This document shows, piece by piece, positions 16,643-24,860 of a stretch of DNA of 54,571 bases. The DNA comes from an uncultured Sphingomonadales bacterium (GTDB taxonomy: Bacteria; Pseudomonadota; Alphaproteobacteria; Sphingomonadales; Sphingomonadaceae), in NCBI GenBank assembly GCA_903923465.1, contig CAIXXP010000015.1:1-54571 (forward strand), read 5' to 3'. A program made the position numbers and the translations under genes. Numbering within the stretch: the stretch's first letter is position 1; each line of letters opens with the position of its first letter. The notes beneath the pieces are model-generated. The model was not told the origin of the DNA and did no database searches. It saw only the letters and a program-made list of their open reading frames with translations.

Positions 16643-18513
16643 AGCCTTGCCAGCGGTACCAGCGTGGCATTGCTGAAGGCGACGGCCGCGCCGGTGACGG
16701 TGGCGTGGGCAACGCTGTCCAGATAGGCGGTCGTGCCGGCCAACTGGCGAATGTAATAGGGGCCGCTGCCGGAGCCCGTCACCGTGATCCGCTGCCCCTC
16801 TGCCACACCCGCCGCGCTGTTGAGCCTGAGGACCGCCGAGCCGGCCGCGATACTGCCGGTTATGCCGCCGAGCGTGCCCAAAGTGCCGCTGACCGTGCAT
16901 TTCCACCCCAGCGGTTGCCCCACTTCGGGCGTCTCGCGCTGGATGGTCTGGCCGACGGTAAAGTTGCCGCTGGTGGGGAGGTCGCTTGCGACACTCGTGT
17001 ACAGGCTGGCGACATAGCGCGTGGCCCCGGCATTGAAGGTATGGGCATTCACGACGGTGCCCGAATTTATGTAACCGAATACAAACACCGTGCCATCGGC
17101 GTGGTTGGGCTGGATGGAAATGTTGCACCCAAACAAGCCGTAGACATAGAATTTGGTGTCCGTCGTGTTGCTGGGGGTGCCGGGCGATGTGAAGGTCGAG
17201 CCTTGCAGTATGGGCTGATTGGCCACATTCGTGCGGTCAAAATCCACGACGGCAGCAGAGCTCATACCGGGCGCGCAGGTATTGTAGAATCCGCCGTAGC
17301 TGCTGATCCCGGCGAAGTATCCGGTCGACCCCGTGCAATCCAGATAGTGAACGACATTGCCGGTGCCGTACACCTCGAAATGGCAGCCCGACCACGCAAC
17401 CGGGCCATTGAAGATGCCGTCGGTACAATCACCATAGACAACCAGGCGACAGTGATCGGTTGAACCGCAGGCGACGGTGCAGCCAAACATCTGGTACTCG
17501 GCGGATATCGAAAATCGCACCGGCGTGGCGCGGCTGAATGGCGCATAGAATTCAACGCCGAACATCCTGTTGTCGGTATTGGGGTTGTCTGAATCCAAAA
17601 TCGTGCCGCCGTTGGCCACGGTGATGCCCTGAAGCGCCTTGATGCCCGTGCCCCCGCCACTCCAAAAGCAGCGATAGGCGGCAGCGGCATTGACGTTGGC
17701 AAAGCGGCACGTGTTCCAGACCGAACTTTCCGAGCCATTGCAGACGACACTGGCGACGGAATAGGAGCCATCGACGAAGACGCCGCTGAACTTGTTGTTG
17801 TTGCAGTGCGCCGATGTGGTCGAGCGGGCCATGAAAATCGCGCATTGCGATACCAGTGCGGAACTGTCGAACTGGATGTCCTCCAGGATGAAGTCGTCGC
17901 GGCCGAGGAGGTTGAGCAACACCCTGCCCGGCGCGATGGGAATGATGCGCGTCATCCAGCGCCCGGCCCCGCGAAGCTTCAGGGTGGCGGCAAATGTCGG
18001 GCTGGCAGCCGTCGCGTTGATTTCTGAAACGGCATAGGCGCCGACGGGAAAATAGACCTCGCCACCGTTCGGCAGGCTGTTGGCATGGGCGATTGCCGCA
18101 TTGATGGCGGCGGTATCGTCCGTCGTGCCGTCGCCCGTCGCGCCGAAATCCTTCACGCTGACCGAATCGCGCAACTTGCTCTGCACCGAGCGCGCGGTGG
18201 CCCCGCTTCCCGCCTGCACAAAACCCACGAGGCCCGCGCCCACGCTCGACAGCAGATAGCTGACAAAGCCCTGCACCGTGGTGAACAGGGAGCCGCCGCT
18301 TTTGTCATTGGCGCCCACGGCGGCCGCGCCCGCCACATCCGCGAGGTTGACGCCGGTGGGGGATGGCGCCGCCCCCCGCCCGGCAACCGGCCCCCTGTCC
18401 TTGCCGGCTTCCTCGGCAGCCCAGGCCGCTGCCGGCAGAACGCTGGTGGCGACCATGCCCGCCAGCACCTTGCGGCGGTTGCGGAGGGCGGCGAAAACGG
18501 GGATGCGGCGCAT
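16639..18513 (-). CDS. Phage-tailspike-like / pectate-lyase-superfamily right-handed beta-helix protein, exported
   Basis: 624 residues. The N-terminus has twin arginines followed by a hydrophobic stretch ending AAAWA, consistent with Tat export. Around residues 98-130 the order GSGATARSVQSKLRD, VSVKDFGATGDGTTDD is the hallmark of phage tailspike and tail-fibre proteins that lead into a Pectate_lyase_3 beta-helix. The rest is rich in G, S, T, N and aromatic residues in short beta repeats. No portal, capsid or other phage gene is nearby. It may be a domesticated polysaccharide-binding or depolymerising protein. It is divergent from a secreted glycoside hydrolase, which supports action on an extracellular polysaccharide. 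The active site cannot be located by eye. Confidence 0.78.
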   Translation of the reverse strand: MRRIPVFAALRNRRKVLAGMVATSVLPAAAWAAEEAGKDRGPVAGRGAAPSPTGVNLADVAGAAAVGANDKSGGSLFTTVQGFVSYLLSSVGAGLVGFVQAGSGATARSVQSKLRDSVSVKDFGATGDGTTDDTAAINAAIAHANSLPNGGEVYFPVGAYAVSEINATAASPTFAATLKLRGAGRWMTRIIPIAPGRVLLNLLGRDDFILEDIQFDSSALVSQCAIFMARSTTSAHCNNNKFSGVFVDGSYSVASVVCNGSESSVWNTCRFANVNAAAAYRCFWSGGGTGIKALQGITVANGGTILDSDNPNTDNRMFGVEFYAPFSRATPVRFSISAEYQMFGCTVACGSTDHCRLVVYGDCTDGIFNGPVAWSGCHFEVYGTGNVVHYLDCTGSTGYFAGISSYGGFYNTCAPGMSSAAVVDFDRTNVANQPILQGSTFTSPGTPSNTTDTKFYVYGLFGCNISIQPNHADGTVFVFGYINSGTVVNAHTFNAGATRYVASLYTSVASDLPTSGNFTVGQTIQRETPEVGQPLGWKCTVSGTLGTLGGITGSIAAGSAVLRLNSAAGVAEGQRITVTGSGSGPYYIRQLAGTTAYLDSVAHATVTGAAVAFSNATLVPLARL

Positions 18514-18576
18514 GCCGGCAATTTACCCGGATCCCTCGGGATTTGCACCTAACATTGGCGTCGCTCATTTCGCGAT

Positions 18577-18590
18577 GGCTCGCGCGAGCC
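18577..18590. promoter_or_regulatory. Perfect 14-nt palindrome GGCTCGCGCGAGCC in divergent intergenic region
   Basis: It lies centrally in the 180-nt gap between the divergent beta-helix protein and glycoside hydrolase genes, where a shared operator would be expected. It is self-complementary without a spacer. No -10 or -35 could be assigned with confidence. Confidence 0.3.
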
Positions 18591-18693
18591 CTTTGCGGCG
18601 AGTCGGACCGATGCGTGGCACGTGGCTGTGAGACGTTCACCGAAGGTTCAATAGCGCCATGCCTAAATTGCCGCAGCCCGCGCGTCTTCTGTG

Positions 18694-20379
18694 ATGCTCT
18701 ATCAGGGAGGCAAGGCCATTTCCGTGAAACCGCTGCTGAATTCGGCATTGGCCGTCTGGCTGATGCTTCAAACAACCTCCTCGGCCCAGACTGCTGGCCC
18801 GGTGCTGTCGGTTGAAACGAACCGGCCCGAGTCCAGCACCTTTGCCCTGGGCGAGGCGGTTCAGCTGAGCATCGCGGTGGCCGGTGTGGCGCCCCGTTCG
18901 CATCACCATGTGGCGATCACCATTCGCGACGCGACGGGGGCATTGCTCGCCACGCAGCCGGTTGCGCTGGTGGCCGACGACACGGGCAAGGCCGCCGCAA
19001 CCTTCAATCCTCCCGCCCGGGAAATGGGCTATTACGAAGTGGGCGCCAGGCTGGACGATGGCACCACCATTGCTTCACTCGGCACGCGCCCCGCGGGAAT
19101 CGCCAGCTACGCCATCGTGCCAGACCCCCGGCAGCGCGTGGATTACGGCCCGAAACTGAGCCGTTTTGGCCTGCAGGGCGGATTCAGCCCGAAGGCGCTG
19201 GTCGAGCCCTATCTCGGGGTGCGTTACTATCTATACGGTCATGATTGGGCCCATCTCGAAGCCCAGCGGCCCGGTCAGTTTGCTCACGATCCCGCGCGGG
19301 CGGGACCGGTCGCCCGGCCCTTTGCCGACCCGCCGTCGCTGGCAGCGCTGAGTTGGAACGGCACGCCATGGAATATGTATCCCCTGGCCCAGGTCACCTC
19401 GGCGGGTTTGCCGGCCTGGGCCATTCAGCCGGGGACGACCGGGAAAATCTGCAAGGGTTTTGGTGGGCTGAACGATGCTGGCGCCAGGTCGCTCGGCGCG
19501 TTCGCCCGGGCGGAGGCCAGTGCCTTTGCCGCCAGCAATCCGCAAACCAGCCCCCGCATCTATCAAATAACCTGGGAACCCGCCGCGGGCTGGTGTTTTG
19601 GCGGATCGCCGCAGGATCTGGTCAACATCTACGCGCTGAGCGTGGACGAGATCCGCAAGGCCGACCCTGACGCGCTGATCGCCGGGCCCACGCTGTTCAT
19701 CGATCGGGCATCCTCCACGCAGCTTGATGCGCTTCTGGCCGCGGGCCTCGGAAAATACATCGATATCCTCTCGGTGCATCCCTATGTTCAATCGGCCCCG
19801 CCCGAAAAAGCCGACTTCATCCCCATTCTCCGCCATCAAATGCAAGCTGTCACACAGGCGGCCGGCCATCCTGTCGGTCTGATCGGCACCGAACATGGTT
19901 TTACATCGACTGGCGTGGGCAATCTGGCCAAGGCGCAATACGATATTCGCACGACGCTGATGATGCTGGGTGAGGGTGCCCGCTTCGATTTCGGCTTTTA
20001 TGTGGCTGATTTCTGGTCTGGCCACGCGATCGATTCGGCGCAGACCTACGGCTTCTACTGGAATCTCAATCCGAAGATCGCCTTCGGCACGGACAAGCTG
20101 GGGCCAAAGATCGCGGCCCCGGCCTATGCGGGCATGACATGGCTGCTGGACGGGAGTGTTTCGGAAGGGCCGATGGCCGGATTGTCGGGCACGCAGCTTG
20201 GTTACCGCTTCCGGCGCGGCGGGCGCGAAATCGCCGTCGCGTGGGATTACGCGGGAAGCTCGCGATTGGCGGTTCCGTCAGGCGCGCGGGTCTGCGACTG
20301 GATGGCCAATTGTTCGAGCCGCCCCGCCCCGGCCACCATTCCAATCGACGGCACGCCGGTCTATTTCATCACCGGCTAG
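18694..20379 (+). CDS. Secreted glycoside hydrolase-like TIM-barrel protein (clan GH-A type)
   Basis: About 560 residues. A hydrophobic N-terminal segment (about 12-33) looks like a signal peptide, followed by a beta-sandwich-like region (35-145) and a TIM barrel. E295 in ITWEPAAGW and E400 in LIGTEHGF fit the acid/base and nucleophile of retaining clan A hydrolases such as the GH39/GH5 groups; VHPY (361-364) is also typical. The polysaccharide is unknown. The start is uncertain: the ATG at 18694 has no good ribosome binding site, and a GTG at 18724 lies 14 nt after GGGAGG. It is divergent from the tailspike-like protein, suggesting a two-gene polysaccharide-processing unit. Confidence 0.75.
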   Translation: MLYQGGKAISVKPLLNSALAVWLMLQTTSSAQTAGPVLSVETNRPESSTFALGEAVQLSIAVAGVAPRSHHHVAITIRDATGALLATQPVALVADDTGKAAATFNPPAREMGYYEVGARLDDGTTIASLGTRPAGIASYAIVPDPRQRVDYGPKLSRFGLQGGFSPKALVEPYLGVRYYLYGHDWAHLEAQRPGQFAHDPARAGPVARPFADPPSLAALSWNGTPWNMYPLAQVTSAGLPAWAIQPGTTGKICKGFGGLNDAGARSLGAFARAEASAFAASNPQTSPRIYQITWEPAAGWCFGGSPQDLVNIYALSVDEIRKADPDALIAGPTLFIDRASSTQLDALLAAGLGKYIDILSVHPYVQSAPPEKADFIPILRHQMQAVTQAAGHPVGLIGTEHGFTSTGVGNLAKAQYDIRTTLMMLGEGARFDFGFYVADFWSGHAIDSAQTYGFYWNLNPKIAFGTDKLGPKIAAPAYAGMTWLLDGSVSEGPMAGLSGTQLGYRFRRGGREIAVAWDYAGSSRLAVPSGARVCDWMANCSSRPAPATIPIDGTPVYFITG

Positions 20380-20398
20380 GTCGGGGCGCCGGTTCCGC

Positions 20399-21052
20399 TC
20401 AGAATTCCACATCCAGATCTTCGATGTCCTCGGCCTCGGCCATGGCGGCCTGACGCCATTCGACCATGGGGGCCCAGCCGGCGATAGTCTGGCAATAGGC
20501 CGTGCTCTGCGGGCTGAGCGCGACGGCATACGAGACGAAGCGGGTGGTGACGGGGGCATACATCGCGTCGGCAACCGTGGGCGCCTTACCAAACAGGAAC
20601 GGGCCGCCATATTGGGCGAGGCACTCCTGCCAGATGGCCTCGATACGCTCGATATCGGGCCTGGCGCCGGAAAACACGGGAAAGCGCTCGTGCTTGACCT
20701 TCAGGTTCATCGGCAGCGCCGAGCGCAGGTTGGTGAAACCCGAGTGGATCTCACCGCAGATGGAGCGGCAATGCGCCCGCGCCACGCGGTCCGCCGGCAA
20801 CAGGCCGGCATCGGGATAGAGCTCGTGCAGATATTCCGCGATGGCCAGTGTATCCCACACGCTGGCGCCTTCGTGGGTCAGGCGCGGCACCAGCACGGAG
20901 GGGCTGAGGAGTAGCAGTTCCGCCCGGTCATTCGCATCCTGCTCCACCCGCTGTTCCGTAATATCGAGCCCCGCGAGGCGGCACAGCAGCCAGCCGCGCA
21001 GGCTCCATGCCGAATAGGTCTTGCTGGAAATGGTGAGCGTGGCCTGGGGCAT
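20399..21052 (-). CDS. Glutathione S-transferase family protein
   Basis: 217 residues with an N-terminal thioredoxin-like domain (1-80) containing SAWSLRGWLL at the active-site helix, a cis-Pro segment (SVLVPRLTHEG) and a D-T-LAIAEYL motif that binds the glutathione glutamyl group. The C-terminal helical domain carries the conserved FLFGKAPTVADAMYAPV. Ser residues near 14-17 could activate the thiol, as in zeta or beta-like classes. It is convergent with the hydrolase gene and divergent from PHA depolymerase. It probably detoxifies electrophiles or isomerises a catabolic intermediate; no specific substrate is indicated. Confidence 0.85.
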   Translation of the reverse strand: MPQATLTISSKTYSAWSLRGWLLCRLAGLDITEQRVEQDANDRAELLLLSPSVLVPRLTHEGASVWDTLAIAEYLHELYPDAGLLPADRVARAHCRSICGEIHSGFTNLRSALPMNLKVKHERFPVFSGARPDIERIEAIWQECLAQYGGPFLFGKAPTVADAMYAPVTTRFVSYAVALSPQSTAYCQTIAGWAPMVEWRQAAMAEAEDIEDLDVEF

Positions 21053-21113
21053 GCGCGTTCCTTGTGGACATTGGGGTCAGACATGTGGGACCGGCCGCCG
21101 AGGGCCGATTTAT

Positions 21114-21161
21114 TTGCGATTGCAGCAAAGAGCTTGCCAAGAGCTATCTTGCATCGCAGCA
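21114..21161. promoter_or_regulatory. Two TTGC-N(3-4)-GCAGCA repeats upstream of PHA depolymerase (PhaR-like sites)
   Basis: TTGC-GATT-GCAGCA at 21114-21127 and TTGC-ATC-GCAGCA at 21149-21161 recur 35 nt apart in the gap between the GST and phaZ genes. They fit the TGC-N3-4-GCA pattern reported for the PHA-responsive repressor PhaR of alphaproteobacteria. No phaR gene is in the window. Confidence 0.4.
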
Positions 21162-21257
21162 TGCATAAAACAAGGCTGCTTTCAAAGGCGAATCGTACAT
21201 TCCCGCATTGGACTGTGCAGGTGCAAACCGGGCAAGTGGCTACATCAGGGTGAAAAC

Positions 21258-22478
21258 ATGCTGTATCAAGCCTATCAGACCTTCTCGGACATGCTGGCGC
21301 CCGCCCGCCGCCTCGCGCGCGCCACGCTGGATGCGCGAGACCGCTATTGGCCGGAAGCCGATTCGAATGACTGGGCGCGCCGCGCGCACGCCGTGTGCGA
21401 AACCTTCCTGGTCAGCGGCATCACCCATACGCACCCTCCCTTCGCGGTGGATACCGCGCTGGTCGGCAACGAGACGGTGCCGGTGATCGAAGAGGTCGTG
21501 CTGAGCCTGCCCTTTGGCGACCTCGTCCATTTCGATAAACCCGATGTGCTGACCCCGCAGCCCAAGATGCTGGTGGTGGCGCCGCTGTCCGGCCATTATG
21601 CCACGCTGCTGCGCAACACCGTCGAGGTGCTGCTACGCGACCATGACGTCTACATCACCGATTGGCGGAATGCCCGCGATGTGCCCCTGGCGGAGGGGCG
21701 TTTCGGGCTGGAGGATTACACGGATTACGTAATCCGCTTCCTGCAGCATCTGGGCCCGCGTAGCCATGTCCTCGCGGTATGCCAGCCCTGCGTGCCGACC
21801 CTGGCGGCCGTGGCGGTAATGGCCGCCAACCACGACATCTGCCAGCCCCGCACCATGACGCTGATGGGCGGGCCGATCGATGTTCGCGAGGCGCCCACGG
21901 TGGTGAACGAACTGGCCAATGCCCACCCCATAGGCTGGTTCGAAAGCAATCTGATCAACCGGGTGCCGTGGCGTTACAAGGGCGCCGGGCGCCGGGTCTA
22001 TCCGGGGTTCCTGCAGCTCACCGCCTTCATGTCGATGAACATGGGTCGCCATTTCGAACAGTTCCGCAAGCTTTACCAAAACCGGGCGGACAAGCAGACC
22101 GCCGAAGCCGAAAAGATCCACGAGTTCTACGAGGAATATATGGCCGTGCTGGATCTCTCGGCCGAATTCTATCTCGAAACGGTCGAGCTGGTGTTCCAGC
22201 GCGCTGCCTTGGCCCGCGGCGAAATGCGCCACCGGGGCCAGTTGGTCGATTGCGGCGCGATCCGTAACACCGCCCTGCTGACGGTGGAAGGGGAGCGCGA
22301 CGATATCTGCGGTGTCGGCCAGACCTCCGCGGCGCATCTGATGTGCAACCGGCTGCGGCCGCATCTGAAGCGCCACCATCTGCAGCCCGGCGTTGGCCAT
22401 TATGGTGTGTTCTCCGGCTCGAAATGGGAAAAGCAGATCTATCCGCAGGTGCGCAACCTGGTGCTGGCGATGACCTGA
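21258..22478 (+). CDS. phaZ: Intracellular polyhydroxyalkanoate depolymerase
   Basis: 406 residues, matching the length of intracellular PhaZ enzymes, which release 3-hydroxyacids from storage granules in the cytoplasm. There is no signal peptide. The nucleophile is cysteine in a lipase-like box, VCQPCVP (C175), as in the Ralstonia PhaZ1 type. GGPIDVREAPTVVNELA and the C-terminal HLQPGVGHYGVFSG (with the catalytic His) are strongly family-like. CAGGGTG precedes the ATG at 21258; the in-frame extension to 21021 runs into the GST gene and is unlikely. It is a single-gene unit with its own upstream repeats. Confidence 0.93.
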   Translation: MLYQAYQTFSDMLAPARRLARATLDARDRYWPEADSNDWARRAHAVCETFLVSGITHTHPPFAVDTALVGNETVPVIEEVVLSLPFGDLVHFDKPDVLTPQPKMLVVAPLSGHYATLLRNTVEVLLRDHDVYITDWRNARDVPLAEGRFGLEDYTDYVIRFLQHLGPRSHVLAVCQPCVPTLAAVAVMAANHDICQPRTMTLMGGPIDVREAPTVVNELANAHPIGWFESNLINRVPWRYKGAGRRVYPGFLQLTAFMSMNMGRHFEQFRKLYQNRADKQTAEAEKIHEFYEEYMAVLDLSAEFYLETVELVFQRAALARGEMRHRGQLVDCGAIRNTALLTVEGERDDICGVGQTSAAHLMCNRLRPHLKRHHLQPGVGHYGVFSGSKWEKQIYPQVRNLVLAMT

Positions 22479-22513
22479 GGCACGCCTGCCGCTTGCGAAA
22501 CCGGCCCTGCCTG

Positions 22514-22531
22514 CCGGCGATAAGCCGCCGG
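22514..22531 (+). terminator. Stem-loop CCGGCG-ATAAGC-CGCCGG after phaZ
   Basis: Perfect 6-nt arms and a 6-nt loop begin 36 nt after the phaZ stop. No U-tract follows, so termination is plausible but unproven. The rest of the 267-nt gap before the MscS gene shows nothing I can name. Confidence 0.35.
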
Positions 22532-22745
22532 TACGTCGGGGCTCCATCGCGCGGGGCGCGGAGATGAGGCGGCATCCTGCCCTTAACCGCTGTTGCCCTC
22601 CTCCGGGCGCCTGCCAGTCGCGCGCGAAAGGGCGAACCAAACCCCCGCCCGAGCGTTAAACCTGCCAGAATGTCCGATCGCCGGCCCTTGGCGCGTGGGC
22701 CCCCTGCCTGCGCCAGCGGTGGCGGCAACGCGGTGAAGGTAGCCG

Positions 22746-24689
22746 ATGTCCGAGCCGCGCGTCACCCGAGCCGGTCGCCTGATGCGTTGGGGGGCGGCGC
22801 TGCTGGCGGGCGGCGCCAGTATGGCAATTACGGTTCAGGCCCAGATTGCCGGGCAAGCGCAACCATCGATGGGGGCGGCGCTGCTGCGCGACGCCATGGC
22901 GGCGCAGGGGCTGCTCGACCGGCAATGCGCCGTGCCGTTCACCCAGCCGTTCGGCCCGGTATTGCTGCTGGCCATGCTGGCATTGGCGGTGGCGCTGGCG
23001 TGGCCCGCGCGTCTGTGGCTGCTGGCGCGCATGGCGGCGCTGTTGCGGGCGCTGCCGATGGAGCAGGGGCTGCTGATCAGCGCGAAGGCGGTGGGCACGG
23101 TGGTGCTCACGACCGTGCTGGTGGCGGGCGCCGCGCAGATCGCGCTCGCCGGCCTTGATCTCACGCTCCCGCTGCTGCCGGAGGTGCGCGTCTTGGCGAC
23201 GTCGCTGGCCAAGGCGGTCGGCGCCGCCGGGCTGGGCATGGGGGTCGGCCGGGCGCTGCGCTCGCACGACGATACCAGCCTGCGCCCCATGCAGTTGCCC
23301 TCCGGCATTGGCAGCGTGATCGCGTTCTATCCCTTTCTTGCCGGCGCGATGCTGGGCCTCACCCATTTCGTCGATCAGGGCGCGCGTGTGCTGAACGCGG
23401 CCAGCTCCAGCCGGATGCTCGCCCAGTCGTTGATTGTGGTGCTGGAAGCGCTGCTGATCATCCGTTTCCTGATACTGGCCGGCCAGGCGCGCGAGCGCGA
23501 GATCCAGACGGCGGCGAAGACCCGGAAGCGCCCGGTGGTGCCCGCAATCTTCGGCCTCACGGCATTGGGCTGGGGGGCTCTCGCGCTCAGTGGCGGGGCG
23601 TTTCTGTTCGGCCACACGCGCTTTTCCACGCTGGTTCTGCAAGACATGTTGTGGGCGGCCCTGGTGCTGACCATTGCCTGGCTGTTGACCGGCTTTATCG
23701 ACGCGCTGCTGGGGCAGATGTTCGACACGGAATGGACGGTCGGCCGGTTCGCCACGGCAGTGGTGGGCCTGCGCCGCGCCCGGGTGAAGCAGGTGACGTT
23801 GCTGGGCAGTGCCTTGTTGACCACGCTGGTCTGGCTATTCGCCATCAGCCTGGTTGCCGCGCCGTTTTACGGGGCGCATGCGGTGGTGATCGAGCAGATC
23901 ACTCCCGGCGCGTTGATGCGCTCGATGGAATCGCTGCACCTCTCGCCACCCACGCTGGCCACCGCGCTGTTCGTGCTCATCTTCGGCATCGTGCTGACCC
24001 GGATTGTCCGTGGCTGGCTGGAAAAGCGGTTCCTGCCCTCCACCTCGCTCGACATCGGCGCGCGCACCTCTATCGTCACCGGCCTCAGCTATGTCGGCAT
24101 CATCATCGCCCTGCTCGGCGCGACCAATATGCTGGGGTTGCAGCTGGAAAAGATCACGCTGATAGCCAGCGCCCTGTCGGTGGGCGTGGGCTTTGGCCTG
24201 CAGTCGATCATCCAGAACTTCGTGTCGGGCGTCATCATGCTTATCGAACGCCCGGTGAAGCCCGGCGACTGGGTAGCGGTTTCCGGGGCGGAGGGGACCA
24301 TCCGCAAGATCCGGGTGCGCGCCACCGAACTGGTCATGGCCGACGGCGGCACCGTCATCGTGCCCAATTCCTCGTTCATCTCGGCCAACGTCACCAACAA
24401 TGCGGATGCGATGATGTGCGACCGGCTGGATCTGTCGCTGACGGTGACAGGCTGCGCGACGCCCGCGCAGGCGCGCGACGCGATCCTGGACATGGTGAAG
24501 GGCTGCGCGCTGGTGCGAAGCGAGCCGGCGCCCCAGATCTACCTGGCCACGCTCGATGAGGGGCAATGGGGCTTCAGCCTGAGGCTCTATGCGACGCACG
24601 ACACCCCGGCGGCGCAGGCGCGCAGCGAGCTGCTGTTCCGGCTGGGCGCGCAGGGGGCGGACAGGGGGCTGAAGATCAAATCCGCTTGA
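22746..24689 (+). CDS. MscS family mechanosensitive ion channel
   Basis: 647-residue inner-membrane channel that releases solutes on hypo-osmotic shock. A signal-like N-terminus is followed by many hydrophobic helices between about 70 and 420. The MscS pore-lining helix and beta domain follow in LSVGVGFGLQSIIQNFVSG, then IERPVKPGDWV, with VPNSSFISANVTN in the lateral domain and a cytoplasmic C-terminus. The extra N-terminal membrane helices make it one of the large MscS/MscK-like members rather than the compact 286-residue MscS. GAAGG precedes the ATG. It appears monocistronic, with a strong stem-loop downstream. Confidence 0.92.
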   Translation: MSEPRVTRAGRLMRWGAALLAGGASMAITVQAQIAGQAQPSMGAALLRDAMAAQGLLDRQCAVPFTQPFGPVLLLAMLALAVALAWPARLWLLARMAALLRALPMEQGLLISAKAVGTVVLTTVLVAGAAQIALAGLDLTLPLLPEVRVLATSLAKAVGAAGLGMGVGRALRSHDDTSLRPMQLPSGIGSVIAFYPFLAGAMLGLTHFVDQGARVLNAASSSRMLAQSLIVVLEALLIIRFLILAGQAREREIQTAAKTRKRPVVPAIFGLTALGWGALALSGGAFLFGHTRFSTLVLQDMLWAALVLTIAWLLTGFIDALLGQMFDTEWTVGRFATAVVGLRRARVKQVTLLGSALLTTLVWLFAISLVAAPFYGAHAVVIEQITPGALMRSMESLHLSPPTLATALFVLIFGIVLTRIVRGWLEKRFLPSTSLDIGARTSIVTGLSYVGIIIALLGATNMLGLQLEKITLIASALSVGVGFGLQSIIQNFVSGVIMLIERPVKPGDWVAVSGAEGTIRKIRVRATELVMADGGTVIVPNSSFISANVTNNADAMMCDRLDLSLTVTGCATPAQARDAILDMVKGCALVRSEPAPQIYLATLDEGQWGFSLRLYATHDTPAAQARSELLFRLGAQGADRGLKIKSA

Positions 24690-24703
24690 ACCGGGCGGTG
24701 CAC

Positions 24704-24721
24704 GGCCCCGTTGTCGGGGCC
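24704..24721 (+). terminator. Stem-loop GGCCCCG-TTGT-CGGGGCC after MscS gene
   Basis: A perfect 7-bp GC stem with a tetraloop starts 14 nt after the MscS stop. It lacks a clear U-tract (TGATAG follows), but position and stability fit a transcript end. Confidence 0.5.
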
Positions 24722-24860
24722 TGATAGACAGGCGGCGTGGGCCAGCGGCTTGTATTAATATGTAACTCGGCCCCTTTCTGCCGGAACCAAGCGCGCCCTT
24801 TTGCATTTCTTCCACCGCGGCAGCTTCCGGGATGCAGCGACCGGGGAAGGGGGCGTGTAC

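Noticed and set aside
16639..18513. Prophage
   Set aside because: Only a single tailspike-like gene; no integrase, capsid, terminase or lysis genes within the window.
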